Below are positions 35,183 to 43,119 of a stretch of 64,000 nt of DNA, piece after piece. The notes under the pieces are model-generated. The model was not told the DNA's origin. It was given only the letters and a program-made list of their open reading frames with translations, and did not search any database. Source of the stretch: Sphingobacteriia bacterium 24-36-13. Lineage in GTDB: Bacteria; Bacteroidota; Bacteroidia; Chitinophagales; Chitinophagaceae. The stretch covers positions 1 to 64,000 of the forward strand of contig NCHN01000003.1 of assembly GCA_002281875.1 (NCBI GenBank), given 5' to 3'. Every line of letters starts with the position of its first letter. Within the stretch, counting starts at the first letter, position 1. The position numbers and the translations under genes were made by a program.

Positions 35183-35626
35183 TTAGAATTTAAGTTCCTT
35201 AGGTTGCTGAGCGGTATGAGGATGTGTAGTTCCTGCGTACACAAATAATTTTTTGATCATTTTACGACCTAATTTATTTTTTGGTAGCATTCCCTTTACA
35301 GCTCTTTCCATTACTACTTCTGGACGACGCTTTAATAAGCTTCCAGCAACTTCTTCTTTCTTACCACCTGGGTAACCAGAAAAGTTTAGGTATACTTTGT
35401 CTTCTAACTTATTACCAGTGAAAACAACTTTCTCTGCGTTTAATACAATTACGTAATCTCCACAATCAACGTGAGGAGTGTAATAAGCTTTGTTTTTACC
35501 GCGTAAAACAGCAGCAATCTTAGATGCAATACGTCCCACGGTTTGATTAGTACCATCAACTACATACCAGTTGTGTTGAACGGTAGCCGCATTCGCATGC
35601 TTGGTGGTGAAATGAAGTTTACTCAT
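35183..35626 (-). CDS. rplM: 50S ribosomal protein L13
   Basis: A 147-aa protein with WYVVDGTNQTVGRIASKIA, LRGKNKAYYTPHVDCGDYVIVLNAEKV and MLPKNKLGRKMIKKLFVYAG. First gene of the operon rplM-rpsI-rpsB-tsf. Its leader is about 65 nt with two stem-loops. In E. coli L13 represses this operon through its leader, so similar feedback is plausible here. Confidence 0.98.
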   Translation of the reverse strand: MSKLHFTTKHANAATVQHNWYVVDGTNQTVGRIASKIAAVLRGKNKAYYTPHVDCGDYVIVLNAEKVVFTGNKLEDKVYLNFSGYPGGKKEEVAGSLLKRRPEVVMERAVKGMLPKNKLGRKMIKKLFVYAGTTHPHTAQQPKELKF

Positions 35627-35645
35627 GATTCTTTGTTTTAAGTGA

Positions 35646-35667
35646 AATCGGCGCTATCCCACCGATT
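35646..35667 (-). promoter_or_regulatory. Stem-loop in the rplM leader
   Basis: AATCGG (35646-35651) and CCGATT (35662-35667) pair around a 10-nt loop, 20 nt upstream of the rplM ATG. A second small stem (TCCCA at 35675-35679 with TGGGA at 35685-35689) lies just upstream. Both fall in the predicted 5' leader and are candidates for L13 autoregulation. Confidence 0.45.
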
Positions 35668-35692
35668 AGAATATTCCCATTTTTTGGGAGGG

Positions 35693-35723
35693 CAAAGGTC
35701 TGATACTGCAATGGATAAACCAA
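35693..35723 (-). promoter_or_regulatory. Promoter of the rplM-rpsI-rpsB-tsf operon
   Basis: On the minus strand TTG (35723-35721), a 20-bp spacer and GACCTTTG (35700-35693) give a near-perfect Bacteroidota promoter, with one mismatch (G for T) in the -7 box. Confidence 0.6.
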
Positions 35724-35801
35724 GAAATTCAGGAACTATTTTTACAAGCACATTTGTAACGCATTGATTATCAATAAAAATTTGCGCATCTTTTTTTCAT
35801 C

Positions 35802-35809
35802 TACCTTTG
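35802..35809 (+). promoter_or_regulatory. -7 box 5 nt before the amidohydrolase ATG
   Basis: TACCTTTG is an exact TAnnTTTG; a TTTG at 35781-35784 lies 17 bp upstream as a possible -33. The ATG at 35815 follows after only TAATC, so the transcript is probably leaderless. Confidence 0.6.
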
Positions 35810-35814
35810 TAATC

Positions 35815-37038
35815 ATGGCATATTTACAGTTTTCAGGGCAAAATTTATTTGATGGAACCCAATTTCTAGGACCAGACCAAGTACTGATCACTACTGAGGA
35901 AGGGATTATAAAAGCCATTATTCCAAAATCTGATGCAGGTGAGCAGGTGCAACAACTCAACGGCATTATTGCGCCCGGCTTTATTAATGCCCATTGTCAT
36001 TTAGAGTTGAGCCATATGAAGGGCATTATTCCAGAACATACTGGATTGCCCGATTTTATTCTAAAAATTGTGAACGAAAGACATTTTCCCGAAGAAACCA
36101 TATTAGCTGCTATAGCTCAAGGGGAAGCAGCAATGCTTGAAGCAGGAATTGTGGCAGTAGGCGATATCAGTAATAATGCATTAACAGCCCCCCAAAAACA
36201 ACAAGGCAATTTAGCTTATCACACATTTGTAGAAATTAGTGGATGGAAGCCAGCCATTGCTGAACCACGTTTTGCAAATGCCTTAGAAGTATTATCGAAA
36301 TTTAGGTTGATTGAAGCCGCCGCTTCATTGAGCCCACTAAAAGCTTTGACCAACCCACTAAAAAGTTCATTTAGTCCGCACGCGCCCTATTCCGTTTCTA
36401 ATGAGCTCTGGCAAATGATGATGCCGCATTTTGAAGGAAATACAATAACCATACATAATCAGGAAACCCCGGCCGAAAATGAATTATTTACAAAAGGCAC
36501 TGGAGACTTTGTGCGCATGTACAATGCCATGAATATAGACCAGACCCATTTTACCCCAACAGGCCAAAACAGTCTGCCGTCTTACTTCCCCCAATTAGAA
36601 AAAGCCAAAAATATTCTATTGGTGCACAATACAACCACCAGCGAAGCCGATATGGATTATGCAAACCAATTATCTAAGCAAAACTCACAAGACTTGTATT
36701 ATACCCTTTGTGTGAATGCCAATTTATACATAGAAAATAAATTGCCACCTATTGAATTAATGCGCAATAAAAAATCCAATATCGTTTTAGGAACCGATAG
36801 TTTATCGAGCAACCACGAGTTGAGCATTTTGTCAGAAATAAAAACCATCACGAAACATTTTCCAAACATATCATTAGAAGAAATGCTTCAATGGGCAACA
36901 CTGAATGGTGCTAAAGCATTACAACTTGATTCACAATTTGGGAGCTTTGGAATAGGTAAAAAACCAGGAGTGATTGTAATTGACCAACTAGTAAACAATC
37001 AAATTAGCGAGGCTAGCACTGTTAAGCGCTTAGTTTAA
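35815..37038 (+). CDS. Amidohydrolase-superfamily deaminase/hydrolase
   Basis: A 407-aa cytoplasmic metal-dependent hydrolase. Start 35815 (MAYLQFSGQNLFDG) is chosen because a -7 box sits directly before it; the frame extends to 35764 but without plausible coding. Metal-ligand motifs: NAHCHLELSHMKG (HxH, about residue 61-63), a central His in LVHNTTTS-like context and FSPHAPYSVS, and the late Asp in LGTDSLSSNHELS. This set matches chlorohydrolase/cytosine-type deaminases; an aminofutalosine deaminase role in menaquinone synthesis is a possibility not provable here. Confidence 0.85.
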   Translation: MAYLQFSGQNLFDGTQFLGPDQVLITTEEGIIKAIIPKSDAGEQVQQLNGIIAPGFINAHCHLELSHMKGIIPEHTGLPDFILKIVNERHFPEETILAAIAQGEAAMLEAGIVAVGDISNNALTAPQKQQGNLAYHTFVEISGWKPAIAEPRFANALEVLSKFRLIEAAASLSPLKALTNPLKSSFSPHAPYSVSNELWQMMMPHFEGNTITIHNQETPAENELFTKGTGDFVRMYNAMNIDQTHFTPTGQNSLPSYFPQLEKAKNILLVHNTTTSEADMDYANQLSKQNSQDLYYTLCVNANLYIENKLPPIELMRNKKSNIVLGTDSLSSNHELSILSEIKTITKHFPNISLEEMLQWATLNGAKALQLDSQFGSFGIGKKPGVIVIDQLVNNQISEASTVKRLV

Positions 37039-37072
37039 CATTGTTCAACTGACCCGATTTAACATAGAATGG

Positions 37073-38047
37073 TTAATTGGCCGATTTTTTTCTGACCAGC
37101 AAATACATTTTACTCATTACTTCTTGGTGAGGCAAAGTCAAAATAGAAATTCCAATGAACAAGCCCATGATTACCAAATTAATATTATTGGTAAGGTCTA
37201 AGAAAAATATAATAGAAAAAAGACCCACCAATGAAATAGCAGTGAGCGGCACACATTGAATCATTAATGATTTCCATGATAATGTTTCCTTTTTTGTTTT
37301 AGATAAATGCTGCCGAATATTTTCTAGAGAACTAATAGAATGCCATAAACCAAAATAGATAATAAAGCATAAAGGCAGCGGAAGAATCAACGCACTAATA
37401 AAAACAAAAATGACCAACGTAAAAAGATGTTTTAAATCAACAATATTTTTTTTATAAATAATATAGGAAGCAATGATTGTTAAAATGAAAAAGCCAAAGC
37501 TCCCACTAATAGCCAATAAGGCAATATGTTCCCCTTGTAAATAATTGATTAATCCTGGACTGAAAATATTGATCTTTTGTATGATTGGTAAAACAGTATC
37601 AATATGCACAAATAGAATAATAAATAAAATCAACAGACCGTACGACACCTGCAACAAAACGCCCAGTAAAGGAACTTTGGGCGAGTCAATGGGCAAATCG
37701 GTTTCTCCAAAATGAAAAGCAGAAATCAATAAAAAAAGATAGAAGGATACCGTTGGAAATACATACCATACAATTCCATACAACAGCATTGAAAAGAGGT
37801 ATTTAGCATGAAATTTTTTTGCGGAAAAAACTTGATTATTTAAGTTACTACTCTGTTTAGCAACTTCATGGTCTAATGCACCATGAGGAATTCCAGTAAT
37901 GATAATAACAACGCTAAAGAAAACCCATTGAATATAATCGGGAATAGAAAAAAGAAAATGATGTACTATTCCAATAATGCCAGTAAAGCATGCAAGAAAA
38001 ATAAAAAGTGCTCGATTAAAATGTAACTGTTTAGTTCTTTTTGCCAT
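37073..38047 (-). CDS. blh: Brp/Blh family beta-carotene 15,15'-dioxygenase
   Basis: A 324-aa integral membrane enzyme cleaving beta-carotene to two retinal molecules. The family histidine motifs are in place: GIPHGALDHEVA (about residue 56), SAFHFGETDLP (about 110), FGLWHSISSLEN (about 230) and LTLPHQEVM near the C-terminus; about eight membrane helices. Its ATG lies within the end of crtY (17-nt overlap), so both are translated from one mRNA. It provides retinal for the rhodopsin encoded upstream. Confidence 0.94.
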   Translation of the reverse strand: MAKRTKQLHFNRALFIFLACFTGIIGIVHHFLFSIPDYIQWVFFSVVIIITGIPHGALDHEVAKQSSNLNNQVFSAKKFHAKYLFSMLLYGIVWYVFPTVSFYLFLLISAFHFGETDLPIDSPKVPLLGVLLQVSYGLLILFIILFVHIDTVLPIIQKINIFSPGLINYLQGEHIALLAISGSFGFFILTIIASYIIYKKNIVDLKHLFTLVIFVFISALILPLPLCFIIYFGLWHSISSLENIRQHLSKTKKETLSWKSLMIQCVPLTAISLVGLFSIIFFLDLTNNINLVIMGLFIGISILTLPHQEVMSKMYLLVRKKSAN

Positions 38048-39179
38048 GCTTGAATACCTGTTTTAAAAAATCTTTCTTAGGCAATTTAGCAAACAATACC
38101 GCTTCTTGAAACAAAGAACTGTCTTCATCTAAAAAACGAAGTATTTGCTGATAGGGAACTTTGCGAAAAAGCTGCATCAATATATGCAATGCTTTAGCTG
38201 GGCTATACTTAAGTAATTGTAATAGTAATCGATCATAGAATTTAAATCGAGTATGCGTAAATTCAGCTGGTGTTTCTTTATTAAAAAACTGGTTAGCCAA
38301 CAATTTGCTATCTCTAGTAATTCTATTAAAGGCATAACCGGTGGTAGGTTTAATCATACCAGCAGCAGTTCCAATTGCAATAGCTCCTTCGCTAGTAAAC
38401 CTATTAAACAAAAAGTTGGTCATTGGTATACTAGCATATTCTGTTTTAACAATCTTGAAAGAGCAGTTCCATTTTCGCTGAATATATTTCTTTAACTCTT
38501 CCTCAAAAAATTCAGTAGTATAATCTTCGGAACAAAAACCAGTAATTTCTATTAAAGCGCTATGGGTGCTAAAAGGCAGCACATACGCAAAATTTACACC
38601 TTTGGTTTGAGTAATACTAAAATCCATTAATGTAGCAGCTGAAGCATCAAATACGGGTTGCTCAACTTCAATTTCCCATCCAAAAAATTGTTGCTTTAAA
38701 TACAGATTGGTTTCCTTGGATATCTGTTGTTGGTTCCAGAAACTAGAGTATAATGCTGGAGTAGTAACAATACCCTTATTGGTGTGAATGATAAATTGAT
38801 TGGCATCTTTATCAATCGATAAAACCGCATCATTGGAATAAACAACTGATGGGTTATGTTTTATTTCATTGAAATGAAAGTCAAAGAAAGACTCACTTTT
38901 AATAAAACTATATCGATATGGATTAATTGCACTTTCAAGTGTCTCGTTTAAAAACCCAATAGATAAATTATTCCAAGTAGTATTAAAAATAGATTGATAA
39001 GGATGAGCATCATTGGTATGCCAGAAGCACCAAGATTTACTTTGTAAGTAGGTTTTATCTGCATCCAGTATAAGTATAGATTCACCCTTATATTGAGCAT
39101 GATGAATGAACTGGTACATCAACTGCATACCCGCGCATCCTCCACCTAAAATGACAATATCGTAGTTAGTAGTATTCAT
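38031..39179 (-). CDS. crtY: Lycopene beta-cyclase (CrtY type)
   Basis: A 382-aa FAD-dependent enzyme that cyclises lycopene to beta-carotene. The dinucleotide-binding motif YDIVILGGGCAGMQLMYQF is at the N-terminus, and the cyclase segment AIGTAAGMIKPTTGYAFNRI lies near residue 280. ATG 39179 is preferred over TTG 39194, which lies in a hairpin arm. The ATG directly follows the T6 tract of a terminator-like hairpin after the rhodopsin gene. Overlaps blh by 17 nt. Supplies the substrate for Blh. Confidence 0.93.
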   Translation of the reverse strand: MNTTNYDIVILGGGCAGMQLMYQFIHHAQYKGESILILDADKTYLQSKSWCFWHTNDAHPYQSIFNTTWNNLSIGFLNETLESAINPYRYSFIKSESFFDFHFNEIKHNPSVVYSNDAVLSIDKDANQFIIHTNKGIVTTPALYSSFWNQQQISKETNLYLKQQFFGWEIEVEQPVFDASAATLMDFSITQTKGVNFAYVLPFSTHSALIEITGFCSEDYTTEFFEEELKKYIQRKWNCSFKIVKTEYASIPMTNFLFNRFTSEGAIAIGTAAGMIKPTTGYAFNRITRDSKLLANQFFNKETPAEFTHTRFKFYDRLLLQLLKYSPAKALHILMQLFRKVPYQQILRFLDEDSSLFQEAVLFAKLPKKDFLKQVFKHGKKN

Positions 39180-39214
39180 AAAAAAGGGTTGCAATAATCA
39201 AACTATTGCAACCC
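39180..39214 (-). terminator. Terminator-like hairpin between rhodopsin and crtY
   Basis: GGGTTGCAATA (39186-39196) and TATTGCAACCC (39204-39214) form a perfect 11-bp stem with a 7-nt loop. On the minus strand it is followed by six T and then immediately by the crtY ATG. It should end most rhodopsin transcripts and allow limited readthrough into crtY-blh. Confidence 0.88.
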
Positions 39215-39239
39215 AGTTATTACTTAAGCTTGAAAAGAT

Positions 39240-39977
39240 TTATGCTTTTTCTTCACTACGGCTTAATGCATAGATCACTAAACCAAAACCGATTTTGTTG
39301 ATAGCATCTGCAATGTTGTAAACAATATCCATTGCTTTTAATGCTGCTGCTGTATCAGCAACTGGCTGCCATCCAAACAATCCACCTGGAGTACCTAGAA
39401 TATATCCTAATGGATAAATAGCCCAACCTACTAATACGAACCATGATAACACTTTAGTAGCTTTTGCAACTTGTGGACCAGCACTTTGAGCAAGTTTAGC
39501 CACTTCACCAAACCAGATTAAGTATACAATGTAGAAGTAAGCCAATCCTGATAATACACCCCATAGTACACTACCATTTCTGTCAAGTACTTCACCAATG
39601 TATCCAGTTAATAACATTACTAATGATGCAAAAATTAGTTTCCACAATAGAGAAACTTTAGCACCTGCTTTTTTAGTAATTAAGTAAAACTCAACACACA
39701 TCAAAGGAACAGTCAAAATCCAGTCTACATAACGGAAGAAAGTGGGTGATTCACCTGTTTCTAAATTGTAGCTTCTCATGTAATAATAGTGAACCGCAGC
39801 AATAAAAGTGATTAATCCAGAAACCAATAATGAGGTACGCCATTTTTTGTCGGTATTATTTAATTCAAAGAAGAAAAATACCGATGCAGCCATCATGGCC
39901 ATCGTACCAATGAAAAAGGTAAACGCAACATAATTGTCACTCGCAATTGGAGTTGCATTCAAGAGGACTTGTAGCAT
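39240..39977 (-). CDS. Proteorhodopsin/xanthorhodopsin-like light-driven proton pump
   Basis: A 245-aa, seven-helix microbial rhodopsin. Key residues: His63 (partner of the counterion, as in proteorhodopsin), Asp85 acceptor, Thr89 and Glu96 donor (the DTE motif in helix C, VDWILTVPLMCVEFYL), and retinal-binding Lys228 in ADAINKIGFG. Met93 occupies the spectral tuning position (Leu/Gln105 in proteorhodopsin) and predicts green absorption. Gly140 (LWGVLSG, helix E) occupies the position of Trp138 in bacteriorhodopsin, giving the fenestration needed for a carotenoid antenna. No clear TAnnTTTG box was found in the 271 nt upstream. Confidence 0.97.
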   Translation of the reverse strand: MLQVLLNATPIASDNYVAFTFFIGTMAMMAASVFFFFELNNTDKKWRTSLLVSGLITFIAAVHYYYMRSYNLETGESPTFFRYVDWILTVPLMCVEFYLITKKAGAKVSLLWKLIFASLVMLLTGYIGEVLDRNGSVLWGVLSGLAYFYIVYLIWFGEVAKLAQSAGPQVAKATKVLSWFVLVGWAIYPLGYILGTPGGLFGWQPVADTAAALKAMDIVYNIADAINKIGFGLVIYALSRSEEKA

Positions 39978-40190
39978 GTTAGAAGTTTTTAGGTTTAAGA
40001 AAAGATTGTTTAAGAATGAACATCTCTAAGTTAAACGCTAATATTGAAAAATGGTTGAAACTCACTAACAATAGGGGTTACATCATATTGATTTTAAATA
40101 TACTATAAGAACGAATTTTGCTTTTTATAGATTTAATAGATTAAACAAACAGACGTAAAGGGGTTTTCAAAAAATTTTGAGAAAAATGTA
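39978..40190. other. Intergenic region upstream of the rhodopsin gene
   Basis: Very AT-rich, no supported gene on either strand. It must hold the rhodopsin promoter, but no match to TAnnTTTG was found on the minus strand, which may point to a non-housekeeping sigma factor or light-dependent regulation. Confidence 0.5.
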
Positions 40191-40229
40191 AAAAAACTCC
40201 TCATCCCAGCATTTAGCTCGAATGAGGAG
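40190..40229 (-). terminator. Intrinsic terminator after the frameshifted lipoprotein gene
   Basis: CTCCTCAT (40197-40204) and ATGAGGAG (40222-40229) form an 8-bp stem with a 17-nt loop; on the minus strand a T-run follows. It begins 20 nt after the stop codon at 40249. Confidence 0.8.
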
Positions 40230-40248
40230 ACCCAAAGAGAAGAATTTC

Positions 40249-41234
40249 TTACTCTGTAAATGCCAACCAATCATCTTGGTTATTGATTTTCCAAGTTTTT
40301 TCTCCGGAACCATCGGCATTTATTAGAACACAATTTAAGTACCCATCAACTGTACCAAAATTGCTGTCTTTGGCAAAACTCAATAATATTTTAGATGACC
40401 CTTCCATCCAATTTAATCGAACTGTCCATGTAGATAAACTAGTAATATCTGCAGGCAGGGTTACTGTCTTTACCAACACTTCCGCTTCAGTTGCTGTAGT
40501 ATAACTGTACAGGTCTATTTTATTGGTCCCATTCATTTTTGCATATACTATTTTAGTTCCATCGCTACTGATTTTGGTTGTCAAAACATTTCTAGAATTT
40601 ACGATCGATTTAGGGTCACCCATATTACTGTTTACAATTGTACCTGAATAGGCCAAAGGAATAGCTGCAGAAGAAGTAATTACAAAACGCTTACCATCAT
40701 TAGCTATTTGATGATTAGTAAAACCTAATGGCACAGTGGCTAATTTTTCTTGACCAGTTCCATCAGAATTAATCACTTCAATTGATGTTGAAATTGGATT
40801 AGATCCAAAATTATTTTTGATAAAAGCTAGTTTCCCATTACTTAACTGCTTAATGCTTTTATAATTTACACCAGTTGAAATTGCCAATGTAGCAATGTTA
40901 GTAAGACTAGAACCATCTTTATTAACTGAAACGATTTTAGTGGAGGGATTAGAGCCACTTGTGATATGAAAAAAATACAGTTTACTGCCATCGCTAGCAA
41001 CACAAGCATCCCCGATATAAGAATTCAAATTTGATGGAGGCGTTACTGCTACTACCAATTTGGCATTTGCTCCATTGATATCAGTCGTATGAATATTGGC
41101 ACTATCTATGTAGTATACTACATTATTGGCAACAGTTCCAGTGGCGCCACCATTGGGATCGGAGCTGTTTTTAGAACAGGCAATAGAAAATAAGCTTAGA
41201 AAAAAAAATAATTACATGCTTTAATAATTCGCAT
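40249..41234 (-). pseudogene. Frameshifted TolB/propeller-like lipoprotein gene
   Basis: The continuous frame (40249-41058, 269 aa) has no good start, but its upstream in-frame extension reads LSLFSIACSKNSSDPNGG, a perfect lipobox (IAC). An ATG at 41234 opens MRIIKACNYFFF in another frame and hits a stop at 41198-41196. The frames join if the run of nine A at 41200-41208 (T on the coding strand) had ten. The mature part has repeated KLYFFHITSG / GTGQEKLATVP / GTKIVYAKMNG units resembling WD40/TolB propeller blades. It may be a sequencing error, true inactivation, or slippage control. Confidence 0.75.
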
Positions 41235-41286
41235 AAAAAATAATTGAATGAAAAATATTTATTTTGATATTATTGATTACTCCTAA

Positions 41287-43008
41287 TTACTGTTGAAGCT
41301 TCCAAACAATTTCATAGTCTCCTATTGCTGCTTCCTTTTCTTTTAAATTGATTAATGCTTTTTTATAAGCTGCAGCTAGGTCATTAACTTGAACAATTTT
41401 AGTTATCTCTTCTTTAGTGAGGGTTTTACCCTTTTTGATTATATAAGGAGCTCCTTTAATTGTAACAGAAAAATATTTTGTATTGCCTACAAAAGAACGG
41501 AAACCACCATTGGATACTCCATCCATTTCAACTGTTAAATAGGGTGTCATAGCAGGCTTTCCATCGTAAGACAACTGTAAAGCAATGCTTACTTTTAACA
41601 AGGCATCTGCACCAGTTTCTTTTAGCAATGCATTCTCTCCAAATAAGCGCATGCTGCTAGAAGTAAGTGGTTTAATAGGATTCAGATTTTTATAGACAGT
41701 TAAGAATTGATCCGCTGTGTTCATCTCATCTTTAAAGAAATCTTGAACCAATTCATAAGAAGGTGCAGAAGGAATGGCATTTTCTGGAAGTACTTGGCCA
41801 TTGGATACTGCAGCCGTTGCTTGGGTAAATTGTGCATACATTCCAGCTAAAACTTCTTGCAGCCATTCTTCAGGAATTTGAGGAAAATCAATTGATTTGG
41901 TTGTTTCGGTTTTGGTCCAATTATTGGTTTTGCTTTCATATAATTGTGTGGTTCCTTGAATACTCATAGACGCAACAGCAATCTTTTTTGCAAAAGACAA
42001 TGGCATTGCATAGGCCGCATTTAATTTCTTTACAGAAACTTCCAGTTCACTCCCATTCACTTTATCAACTTCAGAAAATACAATACCTTTTTCTATTTCA
42101 GGTGAATTGGTAACATTTACCCACATGCCAGCATTAGATCCCGTAACAGCTACAATCGGCTCTTTAAAAACACCCGATTGTGCAATTGACTTTACCAATT
42201 GCTGATCACTTACCATTAAATAGCTGTTCTTAAACCCTATACCCTTGTTTTGGGTTTCGATATTTCGAAATGCTGCAGCCGGAATAACCACTTTAGGTGC
42301 AGGCTTAACATAGGCAGCCATAGTTAAAGAACGCATACCAATAATTGATGTAACAATATCTACCCTTATTAAAGCATCGGGACCTGTTGTGTAATTAGCC
42401 AATTCAAGTACTACATCCTTTGTTAAGTCTATATTTATAGAAGACTTTGCACCATTAATACTAAGTAGTTGAATATTTTTAGCAGGAGGTGGAATCGTAA
42501 AGCTTCCTTCTTCAACCCCATTTTTTTCAAAACTGATTTTCTTATTACCACTATTGGGGGCTTCAACTGCAGTGTGAATACCAAAAGACTGGTGTTTTAG
42601 CTCTTTACCATTCAACTTAATAGTACCTGCGTATTTAAAAAACTGAAAGCCGTTAGGTGAACTCAACATTAACATAGTAAAATCACCATTGTCTACCCAC
42701 TCCCCTTTTAAAAAATCATTTGTTGCTAAACCAAGATCTCTAGGGAAAATATTGGTACCAACTGATGCAAGTACTTCAACATTATCCAAACTGGGGGTTT
42801 CAGCAACTGAACCCCCTAGTTCACCTGCCAAATTACCCACCAGCTTAGTTACTTTAGACATGGCTTTTTGAAATATGCTACCTCCTTTTTTGGATTCATC
42901 TTTTTTGACCTCTGTAGTAGTCTCCGTTTTATCTTTTTTCCAAAATTGTGCTTCAGAAACACTTGCACTGACTAAAAAACAAAGGGAAAGAATCAGTTTT
43001 ACTTGCAT
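41287..43008 (-). CDS. Secreted protein of unknown function
   Basis: A 573-aa protein with a signal peptide (MQVKLILSLCFLVSASVSEA) and a short Lys/Thr/Glu-rich segment. It continues as a long beta-rich body with strands such as FTIPPPAKNIQLLSINGAKSSINIDL, LSFAKKIAVASMSIQGTTQLYE and SIALQLSYDGKPAMTPYLTVEM. No recognised family, no T9SS C-terminal signal. Divergent from the sensor kinase, with the shared palindrome (43054-43077) upstream of both. A near -7 box (CATATTTG at 43034-43027) lies about 18 nt before the ATG. Followed by the frameshifted lipoprotein. Confidence 0.75.
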   Translation of the reverse strand: MQVKLILSLCFLVSASVSEAQFWKKDKTETTTEVKKDESKKGGSIFQKAMSKVTKLVGNLAGELGGSVAETPSLDNVEVLASVGTNIFPRDLGLATNDFLKGEWVDNGDFTMLMLSSPNGFQFFKYAGTIKLNGKELKHQSFGIHTAVEAPNSGNKKISFEKNGVEEGSFTIPPPAKNIQLLSINGAKSSINIDLTKDVVLELANYTTGPDALIRVDIVTSIIGMRSLTMAAYVKPAPKVVIPAAAFRNIETQNKGIGFKNSYLMVSDQQLVKSIAQSGVFKEPIVAVTGSNAGMWVNVTNSPEIEKGIVFSEVDKVNGSELEVSVKKLNAAYAMPLSFAKKIAVASMSIQGTTQLYESKTNNWTKTETTKSIDFPQIPEEWLQEVLAGMYAQFTQATAAVSNGQVLPENAIPSAPSYELVQDFFKDEMNTADQFLTVYKNLNPIKPLTSSSMRLFGENALLKETGADALLKVSIALQLSYDGKPAMTPYLTVEMDGVSNGGFRSFVGNTKYFSVTIKGAPYIIKKGKTLTKEEITKIVQVNDLAAAYKKALINLKEKEAAIGDYEIVWKLQQ

Positions 43009-43053
43009 ATTCCATATTTATTCGTACAAATATGAAAGCATAACCGAATCAAA

Positions 43054-43077
43054 AAAATACTCTAAATAGAGTATTTT
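43054..43077. promoter_or_regulatory. Palindrome between the divergent secreted-protein and kinase genes
   Basis: AAAATACTCT (43054-43063) and AGAGTATTTT (43068-43077) are perfect 10-bp inverted arms around AAAT. The core CTCT-N4-AGAG recurs at 46095-46106 before the regulator gene. A likely binding site for the locus' response regulator. Confidence 0.65.
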
Positions 43078-43106
43078 GAACGAGTTACTAATTCTATTTG
43101 AAACAG

Positions 43107-43114
43107 TACATTTA
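43107..43114 (+). promoter_or_regulatory. Putative -7 box 5 nt before the kinase GTG
   Basis: TACATTTA differs from TAnnTTTG only in the last base; the GTG start at 43120 follows after CAATA. The transcript may be leaderless. Confidence 0.4.
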
Positions 43115-43119
43115 CAATA

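Noticed and set aside
40016-40108. 30-codon open frame upstream of the rhodopsin gene
   Set aside because: No signal, no motif and AT-rich chance composition in a promoter region.
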